Assembly (NCBI GenBank): GCA_965242575.1
Contig: OZ251461.1
Location: 3,286,001 to 3,350,000 of the forward strand
Length of the DNA stretch: 64,000 nucleotides
Source: JANQOH01 sp965242575
GTDB lineage: Bacteria > Pseudomonadota > Alphaproteobacteria > UBA7887
Reading direction: 5' to 3'
Shown here: positions 55,401 through 64,000 of the stretch, piece by piece
Position numbering within the stretch: position 1 is the first letter of the stretch
How the letters are laid out: the number at the start of each line of letters is the position of its first letter
Position numbers and translations under genes: made by a program
Notes under the pieces: model-generated
What the model was told of the DNA's origin: nothing
Databases searched by the model: none
What the model saw: only the letters and a program-made list of their open reading frames with translations

Positions 55401-55809
55401 CGGCGCCGGCGCCGACGAGCACGAAATCGCGCGTGTTGGTGACGAGGACGAGGCGGTAACGCCCCCAATAGCGGCTCACCTGTTCGCCATCCGCTGTCAC
55501 CCACGCATCGTCGCGGGCGGACTTCACCTCGACGACCCCGCGCTCGGGCGGCTGCCCCGGCCGCGGCTTGCCCCGTTGCGCCTGCTTCGCCGCGTAGAGG
55601 CCGAAATCGGGCCGCCCCGCGCCCTGGTCGGCGAGTTCGCTGACGCAAAACACCTTCGGCTTGAGCGCCGCGCCGACGGCGTTGAGCAGGTTCGCCAGCG
55701 CCGGGTAGCGGGATTCCTCCCCCGTCGCCCCGCCGGACGCGCCCACGCGCCGCAGTTCGGCGAAGAACGCCTCGGCGGCGGATTCCAGTTGCGATTTCGT
55801 TCCGGCCAT
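52492..55809 (-). CDS. Single-chain restriction-modification enzyme (type ISP/IIG-like)
   Basis: 1105 residues from ATG 55809; an upstream in-frame start at 55839 adds ten. A PD-(D/E)xK-like nuclease is near residues 60-100 (GRPDFGLYAAKQ with Asp68, GVVEVKSARDD with Glu94 and Lys96). After a helical connector, the N6-adenine methyltransferase has VYVLDPCCGTGAYLAEVLRR (motif I at 391-397) and VLGNPPYNGF (NPPY 512-515). The C-terminal target-recognition region includes HAYRPFDNRWLYWEADTKLL, typical of type ISP enzymes. No SNF2 helicase is present. It stands alone between gatCAB and gyrB; parts of its 3' third are less GC-rich. Confidence 0.88.
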   Translation of the reverse strand: MAGTKSQLESAAEAFFAELRRVGASGGATGEESRYPALANLLNAVGAALKPKVFCVSELADQGAGRPDFGLYAAKQAQRGKPRPGQPPERGVVEVKSARDDAWVTADGEQVSRYWGRYRLVLVTNTRDFVLVGAGAEGRPARLETFRLAASAGEFEERLERPRAFAREAGAALGEYLSRALSHRAALAEPRDLAWLLASYARDGLARVEAAGDAPALAAVRTALEEALGARFEGARGARFFRSTLVQTLFYGVFSAWVLWARQSPPPAGGFDWRTAVWHLRAPVLRALFQQLSDPGRLQPLGLVEVLDWTSAALDRVDRAAFFDRFDEGEAVPYFYEPFLEAFDPALRKQLGVWYTPSEVVRYMVARVDRSLKDDLGISEGLAAENVYVLDPCCGTGAYLAEVLRRIAANLQGRGLGALAGARVRRSALDRVFGFEIMPAPFAVAHLQVGLALRALDAPLAEGERAQVFLTNALTGWEPGAAAPLPFPELEEERDRAERVKRDAPILVVLGNPPYNGFAGMAVDEERALSDAYRAPRCVRKPEGQGLNDLYVRFFRMAERRIAEATGRGVVCFVSNYSWLDGLSFTAMRERYLEAFDAVRIDCLNGDVRKGGKTPDGSPDPSVFTVPGNSVGIQVGAAITTLVRKGDHAPASGIGFRHLWGRGKRTELLATAEEAPGALYEEFAPNLPLGLPFVRTTVSAGWFDSPPLPELFPVWFPGVKTSRNGFLIDIDLDRLKARIADYFDSSLSHEEIARRYPAAMRSTARFDARAVRDALLARGGPNEDGFVRHAYRPFDNRWLYWEADTKLLDEKRADYKKHVFRRNLWFSAAQHLRKDSLEPQTCSTRHMASLHLIERTALMFPAWLMDNGDGRHANLSGAACRYLGRLGMDVEDLFHHVLSTLHDPAYREANAGALRMEWPRIPLPGWPDGDAKGAADTLAQSAARGCELARLLDPEAPVPGVTQTPLRPDLAVIAVPSTVDGRNMAGGDFALTAGWGHLGAGGAVMPGQGRAVERAPTREERAANPALGDTTLDVHLNDRAFWRNVPAAVWNYKLGGYQALKKWLSYRERAVLERNLSPEEVGNFADTARRVGALSTMIRPESSDH

Positions 55810-55947
55810 CGCCCATGTATGAACGAACGCGCCCGGCAACGCAACCCCGGGAGCGCGGGCGCCCTTGACGCGCTCATCCGGCCGCGCCGCCGCGCCGGCA
55901 AGGCCGCGAAATATTTCGCCGGCGCACGGCGAAAAGGCCGGCGGGCG

Positions 55948-58382
<2,435 letters not shown>

Positions 58383-58386
<4 letters not shown>

Positions 58387-59621
58387 GCCCACCGGGCGAC
58401 GGCGGCGGTGCGCAGGCGCCCGTCGCCGACGGCGAGGAACTGGGCGCGCCCGGCGAGGGCGTCGAACAGCCCCGCCTCGGCGCCGGTCAGCCAGACCTGC
58501 CCGCCGAGCGCCGCCGCCGCCTCGACCAGGGCGGCGCGGCGGCGCGAATCGAGATGCGCGGCGACCTCGTCGAGAAGCAGCAGCGGCGGCGCGCCGCGCC
58601 GCGCCGCATGCAGGCGCGCCGCGGCCAGCACGATGGCGACCAGCAGCGCCTTCTGCTCGCCGGTCGAGCATTGCGCGGCCGGCGCGCCGCGGTCGATGTC
58701 CTCCACCGCCAGGTCGGCGCGGTGGGCGCCGACCGCGGCGCCGCCGCTCTCCCGGTCGCGGTCGCGGGACTCGCGCAGGGCGGCGGCGAAACGCTGCTCG
58801 ACATCGACCGCCGGCATCGCCGCGAGCCAGTCGTCGAGCGCGCCGACGAGCGCCAGCCCGGCGCGCGGAAACGGGCCGTCGGCGAGGCGGAGCGCCGCCG
58901 ACAGCCGCTCCACCGCCTGGGCGCGGGTGGCGGCGACGGCGACGCCGCGGGCGGCCATCGTCTCCTCCGCGGCGTCGAGCCACGCGGCCTCGGCGCCGTC
59001 GGCGAGCAGGCGCTGGCGCGCGCGCGCCGCCTTCTCGTAAGCCGCCAGCGCGCCCGCATGGCGGGGTTCAAGGCCGCTCGCCAGGCGATCGAGGAAGTCG
59101 CGCCGCCGGCCCGGCGAATCGGCGAACAGGCGGTCCATCGCCGGGGTGAGCCAGACGACCGCGAGGCGCTCGGCGAGCGCCGCCTGGCCGCGCGCCGGGC
59201 GCCCGTCGATGCGCACCGCGCGGCGCGGCGCGGCGGCCGCGCCCGGTTCGCCGCCCGTGCCGATGTCCGCCGCGCCGAGCGGCGAATCGATTCGCGCGGC
59301 CACCGCCCATTCGGCGCCGGGCGGCGCGGCGCGGCGGCGCAGGTCGGCGAGCCGCGCGCCGCGCAGGCCGCGGCCCGGCGCGAGCAGCGACACCGCCTCC
59401 AGCAGGTTGGTCTTGCCGGCCCCGTTGGGTCCGCTGAGCACCACCGGGCCGCGGGCGAACTCGTGGCGCAGGCCGCGGTAGTTGCGGAATTCCGAGAGCC
59501 GCAGCGCGCGCACCGCCATCGCCGCGCCCGGCGCCGGGCGGGCGCGCGGCGCGGGGGCGAGGGCCGGGGCGGGCGGCGGGGCGGCGGGGCCGCGCGCGGG
59601 CGCCGCGCCGGTCGCGATCAT
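58383..59621 (-). CDS. recF: DNA replication/repair protein RecF
   Basis: 412 residues if it starts at the ATG 59621 that overlaps the dnaN stop; the alternative ATG 59519 (MAVRALRLSEFRNYRGLR) would remove a Pro/Ala tail of 34 residues. Walker A is VVLSGPNGAGKTNLLEAVSL; the ABC signature is CSTGEQKALLVAIVLAAARL; Walker B is PLLLLDEVAAHLD. It loads RecA on gaps. The coupling ATGA favours the longer start, conservation the shorter. Confidence 0.95.
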
Positions 59622-60730
59622 ACCCGCAGCGGCATCAGCACGTGCAGGACGGTGGGGTCGTCGCCGTCATCGACCACCGCGGGCGAGGCGGCGTCGGAAA
59701 TGGCGAAGCGCATGGTGTCGCCGTCGATGTGCTGCGTCATGTCGAGCACGTAGCGCGAGTTGAAGCCGATATCGATGCTCTGGCCCGCATATTCGACCGG
59801 CACTTCCTCGCTCGCGGTGGCCCGGTCGGTGGTCTGCGCGCTGAGCACGATCTTGTCCGCGCCGATGCCGAGTTTGACCGCATGCCCCTTGTCGGAGATC
59901 GTCGAGACCCGGTCGACCGCGTCGGCGAAGCTCCGCCGGTGGACGGTGACGACGTTCGCGTTGTCGGTGGGGATCACCCGCTGGTAGTCGGGGAACGTCC
60001 CGTCCACCAGTTTGGTGGTCAGCACGGTGTCGCCGACGGAGAAGCGGATTTTGGTCTCCGACAGGGCGATCGCGACCTCCCCCTCGAAGCCCTCGAGGAG
60101 TTTGTGGAGTTCGTTCACCGCCTTGCGCGGGACGATGATTCCCGGCATCGATTCGGCGCCGGCCGGCAGCGCGGTCTCGACCCGCGCGAGGCGGTGCCCG
60201 TCGGTGGCCACGGCGCGCAGGGCGCTGCGCCCCGGCTCCTCCACCGCGTGCATGTAGATGCCGTTGAGGTAGTAGCGGATCTCCTCGGTCGACACCGCGA
60301 AGCGGGTCTTCTCGACGAGGTTCCGCAACCGCTCGCCGGGGATGGAGAAGGCGGTCGGCAATTCCTCCTCGTCCATCTCCGGGAAGTCCTCGACCGGCAG
60401 GCAGTTCAGCGAGAACACGGCGGCGCCGCCGCGCAGCTCGAGCTTCTCGCCGGCCTCGCTCTCCAGCGCGATCTGCGCGCCCTCCGGCAGTTTGCGCACG
60501 ATGTCGTAGAGCATCGCCGCCGGCGCGGTGACGCGGCCCTCCGCGCCGACCGTGGACTCCGCGACGTCGACGACCGCCATGTCCATGTCGTTCGCGGTGA
60601 GCCGCAGCGCGCCCTCCTCCGCCGAGACCAGCAGGTTGTTGAGTATCGGGATGGTGTTCCGCCGTTCGACGACGCTCTGGACGTGCTGCAACGTCCGCAG
60701 CAGCTCGGCGCGTTCGATGGTCAACCGCAT
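59618..60730 (-). CDS. dnaN: DNA polymerase III subunit beta (sliding clamp)
   Basis: 370 residues: MRLTIERAELLRTLQHVQSV, RRNTIPILNNLLVSAEEGAL, FPEMDEEELPTAFSIPGERL, IRYYLNGIYMHAVEEPGRSA, RVIPTDNANVVTVHRRSFAD and the C-terminal VLHVLMPLRV. It encircles DNA as a dimer and tethers the polymerase. The 117-base gap to dnaA contains an inverted repeat. The stop overlaps the recF start. Confidence 0.97.
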   Translation of the reverse strand: MRLTIERAELLRTLQHVQSVVERRNTIPILNNLLVSAEEGALRLTANDMDMAVVDVAESTVGAEGRVTAPAAMLYDIVRKLPEGAQIALESEAGEKLELRGGAAVFSLNCLPVEDFPEMDEEELPTAFSIPGERLRNLVEKTRFAVSTEEIRYYLNGIYMHAVEEPGRSALRAVATDGHRLARVETALPAGAESMPGIIVPRKAVNELHKLLEGFEGEVAIALSETKIRFSVGDTVLTTKLVDGTFPDYQRVIPTDNANVVTVHRRSFADAVDRVSTISDKGHAVKLGIGADKIVLSAQTTDRATASEEVPVEYAGQSIDIGFNSRYVLDMTQHIDGDTMRFAISDAASPAVVDDGDDPTVLHVLMPLRV

Positions 60731-60742
60731 GACGTCAAGCGA

Positions 60743-60775
60743 CCCCCGGGATTGGGTTGTGTCGAATCCGGGGGG
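60743..60775 (-). terminator. Inverted repeat between dnaA and dnaN
   Basis: Arms CCCCCGGGATT (60743-60753) and AATCCGGGGGG (60765-60775) are complementary at 10 of 11 positions around an 11-base loop. It is 13 bases before the dnaN ATG, with no U-tract. It may attenuate read-through from dnaA or mark a dnaN leader structure. Confidence 0.4.
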
Positions 60776-60847
60776 AGCGGCGCGCTCCGCGCCCGGCCCG
60801 CCATCGTAGCAGGAAACCGCGCCCGCGACAGGGTTGCGCCGCCGCGC

Positions 60848-62218
60848 TCACGCCGAAATCACCCGCCGGAGCATGTCGACCTCCTCGGCGAAGGCGGGAT
60901 CGGCGCGGCGCTCCTTGTCGATCCGCCGGACGGCGTTCATCACCGTGGTGTGGTCGCGGTTGCCGAATTTGCGCCCGATCTCGGGGTAGGAGCGCGGCGT
61001 GAGCTCCTTGGCGAGATACATGGCGACGTGCCGGGGGCGGACGACGACCTTCTGGCGCCGCGCCGAGCACATGTCCGACACCCGGACGCCGAAATGCTCC
61101 GCGACGCGCTTCTGGATGCCCTCGACGGTCACGTCGCCGGTGTGGGCGCGGAGGATGTCGCGCAGCGAGTCCTGGCAGCACTCGAGGTCGATCCGGGCGC
61201 CGGTGAGCGTCGCGCGCGCGACCAGGGTGGTGAGCGCGCCCTGCAGCTCGCGGACGTTCGAGGCGATCTTGCGGGCGAGGAACTCCACCACCTTGTCGGG
61301 CACCCGCGAGGCGGCGCCCATCTGCTCGACGCGGGCCTGGAGGATGCCGACGCGCAACTCGTAATTGGTCTCGTGGACCTGCGCGACCAAGCCCCAATTG
61401 AGCCGCGAGCGGATGGGTTCGGTCAGCCTCTCGAGCTCGGAGGGGACGCTGTTGCCGGCCACCACCACCTGCCGGCCGCGCTCGACCATCGCGTTGAAGG
61501 TGTGAAAGAATTCCTCCTGCGTGGCGTGCTTGCCGCCGATGAACTGCACGTCGTCGATCATCAGCAGGTCGACGGAGCGGAGCCGCTCCTTGAACGCCAT
61601 GATGTGCTCCAGCCGCAGCGCGCGGACGAACTCGTTCATGAACTTCTCGGCGCTGAGATAGACCGCCCGCCGGCCGGGCCGGAGCGCGCGGTAGCGCAGG
61701 CCGATGGCGTGCAGCAGGTGGGTCTTGCCCAGTCCGACGTCGCCGTAGATATAAAGCGGGTTGTAGGGCGGGTCCTCGGCCTCGGCGACCCGCCGGGCGG
61801 CGGCGTGGGCGAACTCGTTGGGCTTGCCGACGACGAACCTCTCGAAATCGCAGGCGCGGTCCAGCCCGTCGCCGAACGCGCCGTCGACGCTGACCGTTCC
61901 GGCGTTCGCGGCCGCCGGGGCGTCCGCCGGCAGCGCCGGGCGGACGATGAAATCGACGGTCTGGACGGTGGGGATTTCGGCGCGCCAGAGCGCCCGCAGG
62001 CGGTCGCCGTAGCGCGGCGCCACCCAGTCGCGCAGGAACTTCGTCGGCGCGGCCATCGTCACGCGCGATTCGCCGCCCGATTCGCGCGAGATCGATTCGA
62101 GCGAGATCGATTCGATCCAGCGTTCGAAGGTCCGGTTGCCGAGCGTGTCGCGGCACCGCGCGCGCACGCGCCGCCAGCGCTCGTCGATGGTGTCGTCGAT
62201 GGTGTCGCCGCCGCTCAT
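60848..62218 (-). CDS. dnaA: Chromosomal replication initiator DnaA
   Basis: 456 residues from ATG 62218; the frame upstream is unrelated. Domain I has WRRVRARCRDTLGNRTFERW; domain III has IYGDVGLGKTHLLHAIGLRY, DLLMIDDVQFIGGKHATQEE and NSVPSELERLTEPIRSRL; domain IV carries the DNA-binding signature FGNRDHTTVMNAVRRID. It melts the origin. The region upstream of it, next to rpsT, is AT-richer than average. Confidence 0.97.
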   Translation of the reverse strand: MSGGDTIDDTIDERWRRVRARCRDTLGNRTFERWIESISLESISRESGGESRVTMAAPTKFLRDWVAPRYGDRLRALWRAEIPTVQTVDFIVRPALPADAPAAANAGTVSVDGAFGDGLDRACDFERFVVGKPNEFAHAAARRVAEAEDPPYNPLYIYGDVGLGKTHLLHAIGLRYRALRPGRRAVYLSAEKFMNEFVRALRLEHIMAFKERLRSVDLLMIDDVQFIGGKHATQEEFFHTFNAMVERGRQVVVAGNSVPSELERLTEPIRSRLNWGLVAQVHETNYELRVGILQARVEQMGAASRVPDKVVEFLARKIASNVRELQGALTTLVARATLTGARIDLECCQDSLRDILRAHTGDVTVEGIQKRVAEHFGVRVSDMCSARRQKVVVRPRHVAMYLAKELTPRSYPEIGRKFGNRDHTTVMNAVRRIDKERRADPAFAEEVDMLRRVISA

Positions 62219-62507
62219 CGCTCCCCCGTCCCCCCGCCCGGCGGGCGCCGCCGGCGCCCGTGCGACATCGAAACGCCCGATAAAACGACTATCGGTCAAG
62301 CGAAAACAACACAAGAATACACGGCGACGCACAAAAACACGTGCGCGCCGAAGCGCGGAATTTCTTCCAACGCCTTTACGGAACGGAGCGGCGACCCGGT
62401 TTCACCCGAAGCCGTCCGGTGTCGATGAATCAGGTTACCGCCCGCCCGGACCGGTTGCAACGGGTTCGCCGCGCCTCGCGGAGCGCCCGCCGGGAGGGGG
62501 CCGCGCC
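62219..62507. other. dnaA-rpsT intergenic region, AT-richer, possible origin or dnaA promoter
   Basis: About 289 bases. The stretch 62280-62400 is rich in A and T with several AAAA and ACAAA runs, and CGATA/TATCG flanks at 62277-62293. No good TTATCCACA DnaA box is seen; the closest is TGTGTATTC on the minus strand. It must contain the dnaA promoter. In alphaproteobacteria the origin may also lie elsewhere. Confidence 0.4.
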
Positions 62508-62768
62508 CTAGAGCGCCGCGATGCGGGCGGAGAGGCGGGAGAGCTTGCGCCGCGCGGCGTTGCGCGCGACGACCCCCTTGGCGGCGCCGCGCATCAGCAG
62601 CGGCTGCGCGGCGCGCAGCGCGGCCTCGGCGGCCGCCCTGTCGCCGGCGCCGATGGCCGATTCGACGGCCTTGACCGAGGTGCCGATTCGGCTGCGGCGC
62701 GCCCGGTTGAAGACGCGCCGGCGCGCGTTGCGCCGAATCCGTTTTTGCGCCGATTTGTGATGCGCCAT
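62508..62768 (-). CDS. rpsT: 30S ribosomal protein S20
   Basis: 86 residues. It begins MAHHKSAQKRIRRNARRRVF and continues NRARRSRIGTSVKAVESAIG, the three-helix S20 pattern, with GVVARNAARRKLSRLSARI at the end. Highly basic. It lies beside dnaA as in most alphaproteobacteria. A promoter TTGACC-17-TATCGG lies about 65 bases upstream. Confidence 0.97.
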   Translation of the reverse strand: MAHHKSAQKRIRRNARRRVFNRARRSRIGTSVKAVESAIGAGDRAAAEAALRAAQPLLMRGAAKGVVARNAARRKLSRLSARIAAL

Positions 62769-62833
62769 CGCGATGCCGTCCCGGAAAGCGGTTGCCTGCT
62801 GCGCGCCGGCGGCCCCGCCCGCGGCGCGCCCCT

Positions 62834-62862
62834 CCGATACACGCCCCCGCCGGCGCGGTCAA
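62834..62862 (-). promoter_or_regulatory. rpsT promoter
   Basis: On the minus strand TTGACC (62857-62862) and TATCGG (62834-62839) are 17 bases apart. The spacing and -35 match the other TTGAC-type promoters in the window. Confidence 0.55.
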
Positions 62863-62970
62863 GGCGCCCGCCGCGGCCCCGGCGAGTCCCGTCGCGGGCG
62901 CGGGGCGGGCGGTGGCGCGGCCCCGGCGGCGGTGCTAAATCGGGCGCGGGCGGAAGCGGGGCGGGGCGTC

Positions 62971-64000
62971 ATGGATGCGATCGCGCGAGAGCTGGAGCGC
63001 CGGCGCGCCGCCGCGCGCCTCGGCGGCGGCGAACGGCGCATGGCGGCGCAGCACGCCAAGGGCAAACTGACCGCGCGCGAACGCCTCGAGCTCCTCCTCG
63101 ACCCCGGCTCGTTCGAGGAGTTCGACATGTTCGTCGAACACCGCGCCTCCGACTTCGGCATGGCGGAGAAACGGGCGCCCGGCGACGGCGTGGTGACCGG
63201 CCATGGCGCCATCGACGGCCGCCCCGTCCTCGTCTTCAGCCAGGACTTCACCGTGTTCGGGGGATCGCTCGGCGAGGCGCATGCCGGGAAGATCTGCAAG
63301 GTCATGGACCACGCCATGCGCTGCGGCCTGCCGGTCATCGGCCTCAACGATTCCGGCGGCGCGCGCATACAGGAGGGGGTGGCGGCGCTCGGCGGCTACG
63401 CCGAGGTTTTCCAGCGCAACGTCCTCGCCTCCGGCGTCGTCCCGCAAATCAGCGTCGTCATGGGGCCGTGCGCCGGCGGCGCGGTCTATTCGCCGGCGAT
63501 GACCGACTTCATCTTCATGGTCCGCGACTCCTCCTACATGTTCGTCACCGGCCCCGACGTGGTGAAGACGGTCACCCATGAGGAGGTGACGGCGGAGGAG
63601 CTGGGCGGCGCGGCGACCCATACGGCGAAATCGGGAGTCGCCGACCTCGCCTTCGCCGACGACGTCGAGGCGCTGGCCGCGCTGCGCCGGTTCTTCGGCT
63701 TCCTGCCGCTCAACAACCGCGCGGACCCGCCGATCCTGCCGACCGACGACCCGGTGGACCGGCAGGAGCCGTCGCTGGACACGCTGGCGCCCGACAACCC
63801 CAACCGCCCCTACGACATGAAGGAGCTGATCGAGAAGGTCGCCGACGAGGGCGACTTCTTCGAATTGCGGCCCGACTGGGCCGGCAACGTCGTCACCGGC
63901 TTCGCCCGCCTCGACGGCCGAACGGTCGGAATTGTCGCCAACCAGCCCATGACGCTCGCCGGCTGCCTCGACATCGACTCGGCGCGCAAGGCGGGCCGCT
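62971..64000 (+). CDS. Acyl-CoA carboxylase carboxyltransferase (beta) subunit, N-terminal part
   Basis: 343 codons before the window ends. MDAIARELERRRAAARLGGG is followed by KGKLTARERLELLLDPGSFE, GMAEKRAPGDGVVTGHG and VLVFSQDFTVFGGSLGEAHA. The acyl-CoA oxyanion site is LNDSGGARIQEGVAALGGYA, and VVMGPCAGGAVYSPAMTDFI follows. The second crotonase-like domain opens at NRPYDMKELIEKVADEGDFF. It matches propionyl-CoA carboxylase beta (PccB): it carboxylates propionyl-CoA, or a related acyl-CoA, with a biotin-bearing alpha subunit. The right edge cuts it; the partner subunit is not visible. Confidence 0.93.
   Translation, partial: MDAIARELERRRAAARLGGGERRMAAQHAKGKLTARERLELLLDPGSFEEFDMFVEHRASDFGMAEKRAPGDGVVTGHGAIDGRPVLVFSQDFTVFGGSLGEAHAGKICKVMDHAMRCGLPVIGLNDSGGARIQEGVAALGGYAEVFQRNVLASGVVPQISVVMGPCAGGAVYSPAMTDFIFMVRDSSYMFVTGPDVVKTVTHEEVTAEELGGAATHTAKSGVADLAFADDVEALAALRRFFGFLPLNNRADPPILPTDDPVDRQEPSLDTLAPDNPNRPYDMKELIEKVADEGDFFELRPDWAGNVVTGFARLDGRTVGIVANQPMTLAGCLDIDSARKAGR

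Noticed and set aside
62219..62507. Replication origin with DnaA boxes
   Set aside because: No site is closer than two mismatches to the consensus; kept only as a possible region.

Overview
The window is a dense stretch of chromosome from a very GC-rich alphaproteobacterium, most like a deep-branching Rhodospirillales-type lineage. This rests on gene order rather than any marker: chorismate mutase and tyrA beside metX-metW; yebC-ruvCAB-ybgC-tolQRAB-pal-cpoB-tilS-ftsH-folP-glmM-thiD; DUF4164-zapA-6S RNA-FTHF cyclo-ligase-ymdB; a ChvG/ChvI two-component pair; nadD-rsfS-gpmI-envC-ctpA-rppH; and rpsT-dnaA-dnaN-recF-gyrB. Most of the sequence is coding. About a third of the genes appear to start with GTG, and 16 gene junctions are 4-base ATGA or GTGA overlaps.

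Layout. 1-4665: accessory metabolism (enolase-superfamily fragment, Gfo/Idh/MocA dehydrogenase, Tat-exported ApbE, CaiB/BaiF CoA-transferase, DUF2125 protein). 4613-9066: aromatic amino-acid genes diverging from metX-metW, then a methyltransferase. 9105-13405: a PA0069-type radical SAM gene, four tandem RiPP precursor genes with nitrile-hydratase-like (NHLP) leaders, and a GT4 glycosyltransferase. 13514-28598: a roughly 15-kb envelope, recombination and folate run, all on the minus strand. 28693-31004: ymdB, FTHF cyclo-ligase, a 6S RNA gene, zapA, a coiled-coil protein and tRNA-Arg(ACG). 31085-36287: ChvG/ChvI, a HugZ-like haem protein and a MoxR/VWA pair. 36369-42895: rppH, ctpA, envC, gpmI, a nadD-rsfS fusion and a GT9 glycosyltransferase. 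43005-45844: GTP-type PEP carboxykinase and a low-GC orphan membrane protein. 45900-51392: rnd, an FAH-family gene and gatCAB. 51393-52491: a non-coding block with a 116-125 bp tandem repeat. 52492-55809: a single-chain restriction-modification enzyme. 55948-62768: gyrB, recF, dnaN, dnaA and rpsT. 62971-end: the start of an acyl-CoA carboxylase beta subunit.

The most interesting item is the precursor array at 10495-12107. Four paralogous peptides of 120-131 residues have an NHLP-type leader, a GG-type cleavage site and a Ser/Thr/Cys/Gly/Ala-rich core sharing an APS-[CT]-[WLF]-G motif. A good sigma-70-like promoter precedes the first. No LanM, YcaO, peptidase-transporter or other standard modification enzyme lies in the window, so any maturation enzymes must act from elsewhere or be unrecognised neighbours. 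Other unusual items are an 81-bp palindromic element read in frame inside envC, a fused NadD-RsfS reading frame next to a missing rlmH, a 38-bp perfect palindrome between chvG and tRNA-Arg, and the tandem repeat beside the restriction-modification gene.
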